This document shows, one piece after another, positions 1 through 8,300 of a stretch of DNA of 35,275 bases (its first letter is position 1; every line of letters starts with the position of its first letter). The DNA is from a virus. Below the pieces are notes generated by a model, which was not told the DNA's origin, did no database searches, and saw only the letters and a program-made list of their open reading frames with translations. The translations under genes were made by a program, and so were the position numbers. The stretch covers positions 1-35,275 of the IMG/VR virus record IMGVR_UViG_3300025417_000005; one strand, 5' to 3'.

Positions 1-99
1 TCAAAGCCCGTCGCCAGGCGTTATGTAAATAACCGCGTTTCCAGATGACGTGATTCCTGTGAAATACGCATTTGGCACAAACGATAGAATTTCATCCGT
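1..99. repeat. Left copy of 99-bp terminal direct repeat (circle joint)
   Basis: This stretch is identical to the last 99 bases of the window. It lies inside the coding region of a small beta-rich protein gene and has no features of its own, so it reads as an assembly overlap of a circular or permuted genome and not as a biological terminal repeat. Confidence 0.93.
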
Positions 100-330
100 G
101 TTAGGCAGCAAGGGCAAAGCCAGACCAGTTGTTGTTACAACCGTGGCATTGTTGCTTGCGTCAGACGATGCCGTGCCATAACCCAAAAACACCGTAACCG
201 TACCAGAGTTAATGATACGGTATTGGTTGCCGCCAAGCGTGGAGGAAATGCACTGAACGGGAGTAGGAGCTGCTACGTTGGCCGTAAACGCAACCGTGTT
301 TCCCGTTCGGGTAAAAGCGTTAATGCCCAT
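1..330 (-). CDS. Small beta-rich virion-associated protein (109 aa), paralogue of the 26323-26673 product
   Basis: I do not recognise a named family. The product is rich in Thr, Asn, Val and Gly, lacks a signal peptide or membrane segment, and ends YITPGDGL. The 116-aa product of 26323-26673 ends YVTPGEGL and shares the general pattern of a QY motif near the middle followed by a V-F/W strand and a Leu-Pro turn, so the two look like diverged paralogues or the same small beta fold. The gene lies between two fibre genes in the late block, and its start codon overlaps the stop of 330-1517 in the form TAATG. A fibre-associated or capsid-decorating role is inferred from position only. Confidence 0.75.
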   Translation of the reverse strand: MGINAFTRTGNTVAFTANVAAPTPVQCISSTLGGNQYRIINSGTVTVFLGYGTASSDASNNATVVTTTGLALPLLPNTDEILSFVPNAYFTGITSSGNAVIYITPGDGL

Positions 331-1517
331 TAGCTATTCTCCACAGGCAAATCGCCTAATTTTAATTCTGGTTTTAAAGGTTCAATAATTATTTTTCCGT
401 TTGAATCTGTCCAATCGGTATTGATAATATGAGGATCTTGACGTTCAGCAATCACCATCCAACTAATAGTGGCGGTTGATGATGGATTTTGACAAGTTAT
501 TGTTAATTTATTTCCCAAAACAGATCCTTTTACGGCATCCCAATCTGTTTCATTAGTAGTAAAACATTGAGCTTCACGACAAAGAACCACAAAAGTACCT
601 TCTGTCATTCCTGCCGACTGATCTATATCAACGGTTGCTGTTCCGTTAACAAGCGTAATTGTTCCTCTATAAATTAAATCAATTCTTGGGCCTTCAATAA
701 ATGAATGCACTAATTGATGGGTTGAATTTAAAGAAGGAAGGGGATGTTCAATTCTAAAAGAACCAGAACCTTTTGAAATACTACCAGCAAAAACGGCTGA
801 GGTTGTATTGAAATTCATAAAACTTAAATTTGTTTGGGCACTTCCACTAGAAGTCAAACCACGAAATGTTAACCCCTGCGTGCTGCCATTGTTACCGCTA
901 GTATCTGAAAGGTTTATAAACATGGTTGTAGAGCTGGGTTGTTGCCAGCTAATTTCTTGACCATAATAATTAAAGTTTCGAGTATCAGATGCTCCAATAC
1001 CAATTAAAAAATGCCCAGAATTAGTTAATCTCATGCTTTCAGAAGAACTTCCACCAAACGCTAAATAAGGAGAATCTCCAGCTTCTATATAAGCATTTTG
1101 AGAAGAAGCGCTGTTATTTGTAAATTGTACTCTTGATTTAGTTGCTGTTGAATTTGATCTTATTCTTTGAGCAAATCCATTTGTGGTATCAGAAGAAACA
1201 ATATCTAAAATATATCCCGCAGAAGTTGTTCCTATCCCAACATTGCCTGACGTGTTAATTGTCATGGCTGTTGTTGTGCCATTTGTTTGAAATGTCAAAG
1301 AAGATGCGCTGTTGTGGGTTGGAGCGGTTAATGTAGTAATAGTTGCGTTACCACTAGCAATAGAAACATTGGCAAGCGTCAAATTATTGACAGTGGTAAT
1401 TGTGTTGCCAAGCTGAACCGCCGTGTTGCCAATTGTAATGGCGGTGGCAAAATTATTGTCTAATTGAGACAACGGAATGCTTGATGTGGCATTACCAAAA
1501 GTGTACGGGACGGCCAT
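330..1517 (-). CDS. Tail fibre protein
   Basis: The 395-aa product has a low-complexity Asn/Thr/Ser-rich N-terminal half with SGNVGIGT-type segments, typical of trimeric phage fibre shafts. From about residue 250 a globular C-terminal region begins (GSGSFRIEHPLP, then HSFIEGPR). I associate this region with fibre tips of environmental phages, where it would contact the host surface. The start overlaps the stop of the 741-aa tail gene (TAATG), and the small gene at 1-330 follows with the same overlap. Fibre identity is well supported by composition and place; the receptor and exact attachment to the tail cannot be seen. Confidence 0.8.
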   Translation of the reverse strand: MAVPYTFGNATSSIPLSQLDNNFATAITIGNTAVQLGNTITTVNNLTLANVSIASGNATITTLTAPTHNSASSLTFQTNGTTTAMTINTSGNVGIGTTSAGYILDIVSSDTTNGFAQRIRSNSTATKSRVQFTNNSASSQNAYIEAGDSPYLAFGGSSSESMRLTNSGHFLIGIGASDTRNFNYYGQEISWQQPSSTTMFINLSDTSGNNGSTQGLTFRGLTSSGSAQTNLSFMNFNTTSAVFAGSISKGSGSFRIEHPLPSLNSTHQLVHSFIEGPRIDLIYRGTITLVNGTATVDIDQSAGMTEGTFVVLCREAQCFTTNETDWDAVKGSVLGNKLTITCQNPSSTATISWMVIAERQDPHIINTDWTDSNGKIIIEPLKPELKLGDLPVENS

Positions 1518-3742
1518 TAGAACCTCGCTCTGAGTTCGTATTCCATTTCAAACGTATTATAGGTGAACGCTGCGCTATTGGAAGTCAGCGTTAACCCCAG
1601 ATATTTACCATATTGTTGTGCGTCAGACTTGTACAACTGATAGCCAGAACCACCATACCAGCCAATCGCGGTGCTAGAGTTGTTCTTCCAACCAATTGTA
1701 GTGCCAGAATTATTGTACCAAGTTACCACATTTGTCAGAGAATATGTAGGGCTTACGTTGGACTGGCTGTCCACGGTCACATTCAAAACCAAACCGTTGG
1801 TCAAGGTGGCTTCAATGCCCATTTTCAGGGCTTGTTTGTCCCTGATAACATCTGTTAACGGCCACAAAGCTGTTTGCACGTTAGAGTTAATAGCAGCAGT
1901 TGAACTGCTGTATAATTTGACCAGATTGGTGCCGCCGGTGCCGTACATGCTGATACCGTTCACCAAAGGTGCGGATGTGATGTGCGTCAACGTGCCTTGG
2001 CTTGTCAAAAACCACTTCTTATCAAAGAAAACAGCCTGCAAAGGCCGCGCACCTTGCACCGGATCATTATAAGTAAAATTGAATGCAGCGCACAAAATGT
2101 TGTTTAACAACACCTGACCGCCAGAAACGGGCTGTGTAAAGTCAATTAACGGGAAAATACCGTCAAGAGGGTCTGATAATTTGGTCGTGGTAGCACCGAC
2201 AAGGGCGTACACACCATAGTCGTTCATGAACAATAATGACCGGAAATACGGGAAAATTGCTTCAATGCGACGTGATCCAACAGATGCCGACACGTTGGTG
2301 TTGGTAAAAGTAGTCAGACCAGTCGTTCCAACGCGCACGTCCGAGAACACGTTAATCGAGTCGTCACCGAACACATACAAGAAGTTGTTAGCCGAAATCA
2401 GTGCCGTAATCTTGCTGTGCAGCGTGTCGTCTTGCAGATTCAAGTTACCGGCAGAGACCGTTACAAAGTCATTGTAGGAACCAGCCGCCGAGTAAAATAC
2501 GGTACGCCCCTGTGCAATCCACACACGGCCTTGAAACGAGGCAATGTCCACGCTGTTGTCAGATGTGACAACGCCTGTAGCTGCCGCGTTGTTACCAGAT
2601 CCACCAGAAAAGGTAATTGTAGGAGCTGATGTGTAACCTGCTCCTGGATTAGTCACAACAATCTGCGTCACAACGCCGCCGTTAACGATGGCATTTGCCG
2701 TTGCATTTGTACCACCGCCAGGAGCTGCTGTAATGTTAACTGTTGGAGCCGACGTATAACCCGTACCACCGTTGCTTATAACGATTCCTATTGCGCCCGT
2801 GTTAAACGTCAAGAAACCTGCAACCGCCGTAGCATTATTGCCGCCACCACCGCTAATTGTAACGGTTGGTGTAGCCGTGTAGCCACTGCCAGGGTTGGTA
2901 ATCGTAATGGCAGACACCAAACCAGATCCAAGCACAGCCGTTGCAGCAGCATTTGAGCCACCACCGCCCGTAATTGTAATGCTCGGCGCAGATGTATATC
3001 CAGATCCGGGGTTCGTTATCGTAATTGCAACGACGTTACCGCCAGAAATGGTCGGTGAACCCTGTGCTTGTACACCAAATTGGCTTGCAGGAGGCGCAAT
3101 TGTAACCGTTGGAAGGGACGTATAACCCGATCCAATGTTGGTTACTTGAGCACTAATAATGGTGCCAGATGCGTTAGAAATAGAGGCCACAGCCGTTGCT
3201 TGCACACCATTTGTCTGATTCGGTGCGCTAATTGTGACAGTCGGCACTGTCGTATAGCCAGATCCGGCATTTGTAATGCCAATCGTGCTAATACAACCAA
3301 CGGTAATTAAATCCGTTCCATTCCAAGTAGAATAACCTTTGGACGGATCGCTTATGATGATTCGGTCGTTCTTCCACTGCCTGACGCGCACGCCAGATCC
3401 AGAAAATGTGCCGGCAGCAGCCAAATTTCCTTTAGTGCCGGACGTAATGTTGTAATACTGGGCAGAACCGTCCGAATCAAACGCAAAGATGTAATCTGTG
3501 TTGTTAATGTTCCAACTGGTCAGCGTCGAAACCGCGCTGTTCCACGCCACGTTAGTACCACTAATAGTGACGTTGGCTACTTGAGGCACAACCTTTAGAT
3601 TTCCAAAGCCAATTGGCTGGACGTTTTCAATCCAGCTAAACTCCTCATCGGCGATAGCAGTGCGGTTGGCTTTCGTGTTAAGTGCCTTGAAAGCCTTAAC
3701 CACCTGATATTGTTTGCGTTGCTCAGGTGATTTTTCTGCCAT
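1517..3742 (-). CDS. Large tail protein with six GSGYT-type repeats (nozzle or hub candidate)
   Basis: The 741-aa protein starts with a conserved-looking head (residues 1-60). From about 151 to 395 come six repeats of roughly 40 residues built on I-x-V-T-N-x-G-S-G-Y-T-x-x-P-T-V-T-I. The rest resembles a beta-propeller, with blade-like strands such as GRVWIAQGRTVFY and NNFLYVFGDDSINVF. In podoviruses the gene after the adaptor usually encodes the tail nozzle or DNA-stabilising hub (T7 gp12, P22 gp10 type), and that role is inferred from order and shape. Two more copies of the repeat sit in the adaptor encoded just upstream. The start overlaps the adaptor stop (TAATG). Confidence 0.72.
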   Translation of the reverse strand: MAEKSPEQRKQYQVVKAFKALNTKANRTAIADEEFSWIENVQPIGFGNLKVVPQVANVTISGTNVAWNSAVSTLTSWNINNTDYIFAFDSDGSAQYYNITSGTKGNLAAAGTFSGSGVRVRQWKNDRIIISDPSKGYSTWNGTDLITVGCISTIGITNAGSGYTTVPTVTISAPNQTNGVQATAVASISNASGTIISAQVTNIGSGYTSLPTVTIAPPASQFGVQAQGSPTISGGNVVAITITNPGSGYTSAPSITITGGGGSNAAATAVLGSGLVSAITITNPGSGYTATPTVTISGGGGNNATAVAGFLTFNTGAIGIVISNGGTGYTSAPTVNITAAPGGGTNATANAIVNGGVVTQIVVTNPGAGYTSAPTITFSGGSGNNAAATGVVTSDNSVDIASFQGRVWIAQGRTVFYSAAGSYNDFVTVSAGNLNLQDDTLHSKITALISANNFLYVFGDDSINVFSDVRVGTTGLTTFTNTNVSASVGSRRIEAIFPYFRSLLFMNDYGVYALVGATTTKLSDPLDGIFPLIDFTQPVSGGQVLLNNILCAAFNFTYNDPVQGARPLQAVFFDKKWFLTSQGTLTHITSAPLVNGISMYGTGGTNLVKLYSSSTAAINSNVQTALWPLTDVIRDKQALKMGIEATLTNGLVLNVTVDSQSNVSPTYSLTNVVTWYNNSGTTIGWKNNSSTAIGWYGGSGYQLYKSDAQQYGKYLGLTLTSNSAAFTYNTFEMEYELRARF
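2558..3292 (-). repeat. Six tandem GSGYT-type coding repeats in the tail protein
   Basis: Six units of about 39-46 codons encode the core N-P-G-S-G-Y-T-S-A-P-T-V-T-I followed by a Gly/Asn/Ala-rich linker. Units 3 and 4 are the most alike in protein; units 1, 2 and 5 are more diverged, so the array is old or under selection and not a recent slippage product. The pattern suggests short beta-hairpin modules, perhaps surface-binding. Confidence 0.85.
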
Positions 3743-4659
3743 TAGTATGGCCTCGAATAAGGATCAGGCATACGTCTGGTAAACGTAGTGGACTCAAGAT
3801 TGAGCATCTTGGCCTGATACTGGTTCTTGAACAGTTCGGCTTCGCCGTAAGATTGTTCTTTAAACTTGGCAACGTGAGCCGCGTAATACGGCACAGGATC
3901 TTGCCACGGAGCCGGAATGTTTTGTTCTACATCCGACAAGTTGACCAAGTTTGTTGGTTCAACAATTGTGTCAATTTCCATTGAATAATTTTGATCTGGC
4001 ACAGGCGACAAATAAAATGATTGTGCGCCATACATGCTGTAAGCTATTGGACGGCCTACATAATTCTGCCAGAACCGTAATTCTGCGTTAAACTGCGTCC
4101 AAGGCAGATAGCGTAATGGTATACGCGTGTTGCCCCAATACAGATTGATATTGATAATATCCATCGTCAGGTTGCCTTGTGGCATACCCGCCAAGAAAGC
4201 CTGAGCAGCACCACCAGATCCGTTACCGTCTGAACTGGTAATCGTCACAGTCGGCGCGGTCGTATAACCTAAGCCTGGGTTCACAAGATTGATGCCGGAA
4301 ATAGCACCCGCCGTGTTAGAACCATACGTTCCAGTTTGGCTAATCGTGGCAGTCGCAGTTGCGTTATTGCCCGTCGGAGAAGCCGTCAAACTAATGTTGG
4401 GAGCAGCCGTGTAACCGGAGCCGGCGTTAGTGACCAGAATGCCGGACACATAACCTGCCGTGTTGTCAAACGTGTACAACTCTTGGTTCTGCACAGCAAC
4501 AGTGTTTTGAATAATACGGTTAACGCCCGTATCGCGGATCAAGCGATTGCGAGCGTTATTAATGTCATCCGTGAGTTCGGAATCGGACCAGAAATTCGCG
4601 TTAGCGTCGTGCAGAAGCCTGCGCGTCAATGTGATGTAAGTTTGCAGAGTTGTAGCCAT
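3742..4659 (-). CDS. Head-tail adaptor protein carrying two inserted GSGYT repeats
   Basis: The 305-aa product begins with a helical segment (TLTRRLLHDANANFWSD, then DDINNARNRLIRDTG) typical of podovirus adaptors of the P22 gp4 / T7 gp11 kind, which join the portal to the tail. The C-terminal part (PLRYLPWTQFN; FYLSPVPDQNYSMEIDT) continues the adaptor fold. Between them, residues about 70-157 hold two repeats of the same module found six times in the next protein. The insertion interrupts the adaptor domain, so the module probably projects from the tail surface. The family is assigned with moderate to good confidence from motif and order. Confidence 0.78.
   Translation of the reverse strand: MATTLQTYITLTRRLLHDANANFWSDSELTDDINNARNRLIRDTGVNRIIQNTVAVQNQELYTFDNTAGYVSGILVTNAGSGYTAAPNISLTASPTGNNATATATISQTGTYGSNTAGAISGINLVNPGLGYTTAPTVTITSSDGNGSGGAAQAFLAGMPQGNLTMDIININLYWGNTRIPLRYLPWTQFNAELRFWQNYVGRPIAYSMYGAQSFYLSPVPDQNYSMEIDTIVEPTNLVNLSDVEQNIPAPWQDPVPYYAAHVAKFKEQSYGEAELFKNQYQAKMLNLESTTFTRRMPDPYSRPY
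4189..4452 (-). repeat. Two GSGYT-type coding repeats inside the adaptor gene
   Basis: Codons 70-157 encode ILVTNAGSGYTAAP and INLVNPGLGYTTAP, each followed by a Gly/Ala/Thr-rich linker. These match the six-unit array of the adjacent tail gene, so the module has been copied between neighbouring genes or acquired twice. Confidence 0.8.
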
Positions 4660-4676
4660 AATACACCGACATCACT

Positions 4677-4994
4677 TTAGTCCTTTCCCCTTCCCCGCCG
4701 CGACGCAGGGAAGGGTACTCGTTCTACCACTGGGGACGTATTGTGGTAGGTCTGAGGCTGGGTATCAGAGATTACGAACTTATCGAGACGCTCCAGAGCT
4801 TTAGGAACGTCAGTCGCAAACTTTGTCCAGCCAAGCCTAACCAGGACGGGCATCTTGTCTTCGACGCCATATCCAAAGATAATTCGGGCAACATCCTCAG
4901 GCACCTCTAAAGTTTTACCGGGAGGAAAGGAGTAAGCCTTCCCGTCCCAGTTACTAACAAAAAAGTCTTCGCCTGTGTTTGTTACCCAGACCAT
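4677..4994 (-). CDS. Conserved small head/neck protein of unknown function (105 aa)
   Basis: I cannot name this protein. It has a compact folded core (NWDGKAYSFPPGKTLEVP, then IIFGYGVEDK and LVRLGWTKFA) and a basic, Pro/Arg-rich C-terminal tail ending SRRGRGKD. There is no signal peptide or membrane segment. Its place between the small capsid-region genes and the adaptor suggests a head-completion or capsid-surface role. The start overlaps the previous stop as TAATG, and the adaptor follows after a short gap. Confidence 0.72.
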   Translation of the reverse strand: MVWVTNTGEDFFVSNWDGKAYSFPPGKTLEVPEDVARIIFGYGVEDKMPVLVRLGWTKFATDVPKALERLDKFVISDTQPQTYHNTSPVVERVPFPASRRGRGKD

Positions 4995-5437
4995 TAGAAT
5001 ACTACAACATCGCCGTAGACAGAGATAAACACTGCTGCGTTTGCTACGCTGGTGTTGACGTTAACGAACAAGGCATTAGCCGTGTACGAAGTCGTCGCTG
5101 CGTTAGCGGCCAAGGTCAAATCCTGATACGTCAAGTTTGAAGTGACGTTCGTGATTGTCTGGGCGTTAGCAACAAGGTTACCGCCGTCGTTGGTTGTACC
5201 AATCGAAATGTTAGCCGTTGCAGCGTTAGGAGCTGCACCACCTGCAATGTTCGAACAGTTAGCAACCGTAATACGACGAATGACGTATTGCGTGGTGCCG
5301 CCCGTCCCACCCTTGAGGATGGGAAGAGCGACCACAGCATTACCTGTAGCAGTCAATGAAATCGGACCTGCGTTGGTAATCCGGAAATTACCAAAGCTGT
5401 CTTGTGTATTTTGACCTACTGAATCAGGATTAGCCAT
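4994..5437 (-). CDS. Small beta-rich head-region protein (147 aa)
   Basis: The product is Asn/Thr/Ala/Val-rich and predicted all-beta, with alternating hydrophobic strands through the C-terminal half (LTYQDLTLAAN; VFISVYGDVVVF). No enzyme motif, signal or membrane segment is visible. Lying second after the major capsid gene, it may be a capsid decoration protein or a fibre-like head appendage, but that is inference from position. An AAAGGGG element about ten bases upstream serves as ribosome binding site. Confidence 0.7.
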   Translation of the reverse strand: MANPDSVGQNTQDSFGNFRITNAGPISLTATGNAVVALPILKGGTGGTTQYVIRRITVANCSNIAGGAAPNAATANISIGTTNDGGNLVANAQTITNVTSNLTYQDLTLAANAATTSYTANALFVNVNTSVANAAVFISVYGDVVVF

Positions 5438-5451
5438 TGGTTAGTACCCCT

Positions 5452-5823
5452 TTAGGAAGCGTTATACTGACCAGTAGCGTTCTGACCACCATCAACCGTG
5501 TACAACGTGACCGTCTGCGAACCAGTGGTTGCGTTTGCACGGACGTTCCAACCGTCCGAGAAAAGCGTGCCACCAACGTTTGCAGCGATAAGCGTCGTCC
5601 AAGCGTTTACGTTTGACGCACCGGTGTTGATCTCAATCGTGACGTTACCCGTCGGAGGAAGGAGATAAAGACCAGCTGGCACAAACTGAGCAGAGGAAAC
5701 GCCGGCGTTCATAGCCGTTGCGTTACCAATACCTACGTTTGAAACCGCAACCGTTTGGAAATAAGCAGCAGCCTGGTTTGTTAGTACGTTACTAACAAGG
5801 ATTTTCTGAAGACCTAAAGACAT
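5452..5823 (-). CDS. Small beta-rich protein directly after the capsid gene (123 aa)
   Basis: This 123-aa protein is rich in Asn, Ala, Thr and Val, with strand-like segments (AAYFQTVAVSNVGIGN; TGNVTIEINTG; SQTVTLYTVDGG) and no recognisable catalytic motif. It sits immediately behind the major capsid gene with a strong AAGGAG site, so high expression is likely. A head decoration protein is the best guess; I do not recognise the family. Confidence 0.7.
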   Translation of the reverse strand: MSLGLQKILVSNVLTNQAAAYFQTVAVSNVGIGNATAMNAGVSSAQFVPAGLYLLPPTGNVTIEINTGASNVNAWTTLIAANVGGTLFSDGWNVRANATTGSQTVTLYTVDGGQNATGQYNAS

Positions 5824-5834
5824 TTGCTATCTCC

Positions 5835-6851
5835 TTACAGCGTGAGCGAGTTGTAGCCCGTCACCTTGGTCATTGCCTTAGGCTTGGTGTTCACCAACTC
5901 AGCGATGGTGAGAACCGCACCGACATAACCAATCTGCCAGTTAGGAAGGGTAGACTCGAAGCCCGTGAACACGAACTGGCCCTGCTCATGGATGTAGAGC
6001 GAGAGGTAGTTGGTGTTGAGGAGATAGAGCGTGCCTTCTGGGCAGTAAGGATCTGGGTAAATAGGAACGCCAGCAACCATGAGAGCGCGGAACGCAGCCT
6101 GTGGGCCGTTTGCATCGCCGTCGAAGCCGGAGCCTGGGGTGATGACATATTGTTCCTGACCAACATAGTCCTGAGCAAGAAGCGTCCAGGTACCAAAGCC
6201 ACAGACGCCGAAGGTTGGTACTTCCGCACCCTTCTTCACTGTGCCAGAGATATACTGAAGAACGTTCTGACGGGTTGGGTTAACCGAACCGGCTGCATAA
6301 ACCTTCGACTGCCACCATGAGTAGGTCGAGCGGTTGATGTTGCCGTAGGTACCAGCACCAGAGGTCGTGCCATCGTCAACAGCCGCTGGGAGACCAATGA
6401 ACTGCTGAGTGTTCGACGTGTTGTTGTAAAGCGAATAGGACATAGCGTCCATCATCACGTTAGTCGCGTCGTTCATACGCGCTTCGATCAATGGAATGAT
6501 CGCATGATCTTGCTGTACAACGCCTTCCATTCCGAGGAACGGAACTGGCGTAATCATGAGCTTCAGATCGAACTCAGCGTTAAACGCACCCTGCTGAACG
6601 GCAGGCTGGTTGAACGAGCCGGAATAATCCGACCACTGAGCGTTCACGAACTGAGCGCCTTGAACGGGAACTGTAACGGACGATACACCGCCCGTGGCAG
6701 TCTGAGAATTGGCAATCAGCGCAGCCATAAGCGGGGTGCTATTGTAGAGTTGCACCACCAACTTCGGAATAAACGCACGCCGTGTGACGTACGTTAATTC
6801 GTTGTACTGCGAAGTGCCGGTTGCGGGTACTATACCACCACCAATAGCCAT
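5835..6851 (-). CDS. Major capsid protein
   Basis: The 338-aa product has the size and features of an HK97-fold major capsid protein. The N-terminal region (YVTRRAFIPKLVVQLYNSTPLMAAL) leads into a long helix region (RMNDATNVMMDAMSYSLYNNTS). A C-terminal A-domain-like part follows (FRALMVAGVPIYPDPYCPEGTLYLLNTNYLSLYIHE) with the typical buried strand and late Gly/Pro turns. It is preceded by a scaffold-like gene and followed by small beta-rich proteins, the usual capsid order. The AGGAAG site upstream is good. It builds the icosahedral shell around the scaffold; no fused scaffold or protease domain is present. Confidence 0.88.
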   Translation of the reverse strand: MAIGGGIVPATGTSQYNELTYVTRRAFIPKLVVQLYNSTPLMAALIANSQTATGGVSSVTVPVQGAQFVNAQWSDYSGSFNQPAVQQGAFNAEFDLKLMITPVPFLGMEGVVQQDHAIIPLIEARMNDATNVMMDAMSYSLYNNTSNTQQFIGLPAAVDDGTTSGAGTYGNINRSTYSWWQSKVYAAGSVNPTRQNVLQYISGTVKKGAEVPTFGVCGFGTWTLLAQDYVGQEQYVITPGSGFDGDANGPQAAFRALMVAGVPIYPDPYCPEGTLYLLNTNYLSLYIHEQGQFVFTGFESTLPNWQIGYVGAVLTIAELVNTKPKAMTKVTGYNSLTL

Positions 6852-6883
6852 CGCTTACTTCCTTTGCTTTGTTAAGTCCCCAA

Positions 6884-7429
6884 TCAAAAACCAATCGGGC
6901 GAGGATTCTTCCTCAGTTCCGTCAAGGCTTTTGCCGCTTCGTCACGAGCCGCTACCACGGGGTTTACTCTGAATTTTGCCAGCGTGTCGCGTGCTGACTC
7001 GTTCATGAACGATCTATTAAACACTTGCGGCGACGTAGGTGTCGCAGAAGTCTTCATATACTCGTAGTAATCCGCAGCCGTGTCGTGATTTGTAATGCCC
7101 TTTTCGAGCATAACCTTTTCAATCTCTGCAACGTCCTCTTCAGACTTTGCTTTGCCCTTTTTAACCAAGGACTGACGCCGTTTTTCTAGCTCTTCAAGGG
7201 CTTCTTTTTCCCTCAATTTGCCTTCTAAAACCTGATTTCGGGCTTCATATTCAGCAAAACGAGCGTCTACTTGGTCTTTAATGTCGATTGCGTCGATTGT
7301 TAAGTTTGGCTTAACTTTCTTCGTCAAACGCAGAAAAGAGTCGCGTGTATCAGGGTTTTCGGCCAATTGACGGGCCAAAAGCGCTAATTCATCGCGGGCA
7401 TCGGGTGTGAGATCTTCTAATGAAGGCAT
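6884..7429 (-). CDS. Capsid scaffold-like protein
   Basis: The 181-aa protein is highly charged and helical. A coiled-coil stretch runs through the middle (YEARNQVLEGKLREKEALEELEK), followed by KKGKAKSEEDVAEIEKVM and a basic C-terminus (EAAKALTELRKNPRPIGF). This profile, and a position just before the major capsid gene, are typical of phage scaffolds whose short C-terminal segment binds capsid subunits during procapsid assembly and which then leave. No sequence-level family match can be claimed. A strong AGGGGA site precedes the start. Confidence 0.72.
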   Translation of the reverse strand: MPSLEDLTPDARDELALLARQLAENPDTRDSFLRLTKKVKPNLTIDAIDIKDQVDARFAEYEARNQVLEGKLREKEALEELEKRRQSLVKKGKAKSEEDVAEIEKVMLEKGITNHDTAADYYEYMKTSATPTSPQVFNRSFMNESARDTLAKFRVNPVVAARDEAAKALTELRKNPRPIGF

Positions 7430-7450
7430 TGTTGTCCCCTATCCTTCGGT

Positions 7451-7636
7451 TTAGATAACTTTTTTGCCGTCGCCTGGTGGCTTGATAGCCATCTGGTTCT
7501 TGTTGCCAATCTTGGATGCGCCATCAAGGCCACCAAGGTGGGCGTAACGTGGCGTGTTAACGACTTGACCGTTAACCTGCTTGTCGGTTGTTGCATTGCG
7601 GGGTGCCGATGCGCCCCGTGGCTTAAAGAGTTCCAT
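7451..7636 (-). CDS. Small hypothetical head-region protein (61 aa)
   Basis: The start chosen is the ATG at 7636 because AAGGA lies a few bases upstream and the gene begins ten bases after the stop of its neighbour; a longer reading from 7714 would overlap that neighbour. The product (starting MELFKPRGASAPRN) is basic, Gly/Asn/Pro-rich, probably disordered, and has no recognisable domain. It lies between the scaffold gene and a Pro/Gly-rich protein, suggesting a minor head or assembly role. Confidence 0.6.
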   Translation of the reverse strand: MELFKPRGASAPRNATTDKQVNGQVVNTPRYAHLGGLDGASKIGNKNQMAIKPPGDGKKVI

Positions 7637-7646
7637 GTTTGTTTCC

Positions 7647-8132
7647 TTACATTGGAGGCATTGCAGGAGGGGCACCAGCCGGAGCGCCGCCGCCCGCAGG
7701 CATTGGAGGAGCACCAGGAGGGTTCATCAAGCCGAGATTTGGAGGAGCGCCAGCAATCATGCGAGAACCGGGCGTACCGCCACCGGCTTGAGGAAGGTTT
7801 TGAAGAAGCTGAAGAATCTCAGCGTTCTGTAACTCACCGGCCTTTTGCTTCTTAGGGCCGAGAACGGTGGTTAATGCCGAGATAGCATTGATGAGTTTTT
7901 GCCCTTCTGGGCTTTCGGAACCGATGGCTGGGAGCGCCTGCTCAATCAAGTCCATCGCCATTGAGACGTTGACGAGAGCGGCTTCTTTAACACCAGCTTT
8001 AGGTTCAGGAGTAGACATGGGGGTAGGCATGGGAGGCGGGGATGCAGGAGGAGCGTCACCAACGGAAACGCCACCGGGAGTTGCTCCACCGGTGCCTTGC
8101 ATAAGTGCCATGATGTCTGCGTTATCTGCCAT
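7647..8132 (-). CDS. Pro/Gly/Met-rich hypothetical head protein (161 aa)
   Basis: Both ends are low-complexity: residues about 14-45 are Pro/Gly-rich and residues about 115-161 consist largely of Pro, Gly, Ala and Met. A single helical core (about 46-110, with NVSMAMDLIEQALPAIG and NAEILQLLQNLPQ) lies between them. This layout is common in internal or assembly-chaperone proteins encoded between portal and capsid genes, but I cannot assign a family. An AAGGAT site precedes the ATG. Confidence 0.68.
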   Translation of the reverse strand: MADNADIMALMQGTGGATPGGVSVGDAPPASPPPMPTPMSTPEPKAGVKEAALVNVSMAMDLIEQALPAIGSESPEGQKLINAISALTTVLGPKKQKAGELQNAEILQLLQNLPQAGGGTPGSRMIAGAPPNLGLMNPPGAPPMPAGGGAPAGAPPAMPPM

Positions 8133-8168
8133 GTTACATCCTTAGAATAATCGACGGGGTATTTTCGG

Positions 8169-8216
8169 CTTCCCCCCCGTCAGGGAAGTCGCCTAAGAAA
8201 CGGGTCTATCCCGTTT
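8169..8216 (-). other. Two small stem-loops downstream of the micro-gene cluster
   Basis: Two inverted repeats lie in the 90-base gap between the 10-residue micro-gene and the next gene. The first has arms of 6 bp (CTTCCC / GGGAAG, 8169-8188). The second has arms of 7 bp around a 5-base loop (AAACGGG / CCCGTTT, 8198-8216). Neither is followed by a T-run on the minus strand, so they are more likely mRNA-stabilising or processing structures than terminators. Confidence 0.4.
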
Positions 8217-8221
8217 GTTAG

Positions 8222-8254
8222 TTAGCGACGTGCCTTACGAGCCTTGCGACGCAT
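8222..8254 (-). CDS. Micro-gene for a 10-residue basic peptide
   Basis: The reading frame encodes MRRKARKARR and a stop. It is preceded by AGGAG six bases before the ATG, the best spacing for translation. Eight of ten residues are Arg or Lys apart from Met and Ala, so it should bind nucleic acid or neutralise charge if made. It is the last of three such tiny basic frames in a row between portal and capsid genes. Chance is possible for so short a frame, but three consecutive basic frames, each with its own binding site, argue otherwise. Confidence 0.55.
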   Translation of the reverse strand: MRRKARKARR

Positions 8255-8300
8255 GATGCGCTCCTATATTTGAGTGAGGGGGAATTGTGAAAAGCGTTAA

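Noticed and set aside
1671-2072. Rightward frame of 133 residues opposite the large tail gene
   Set aside because: It is a shadow of the coding strand with no ribosome binding site or recognisable domain.
2558-3292. Tandem repeats considered as a CRISPR array or diversity-generating template
   Set aside because: The units are in-frame coding repeats without identical spacers; no cas genes or reverse transcriptase are present.
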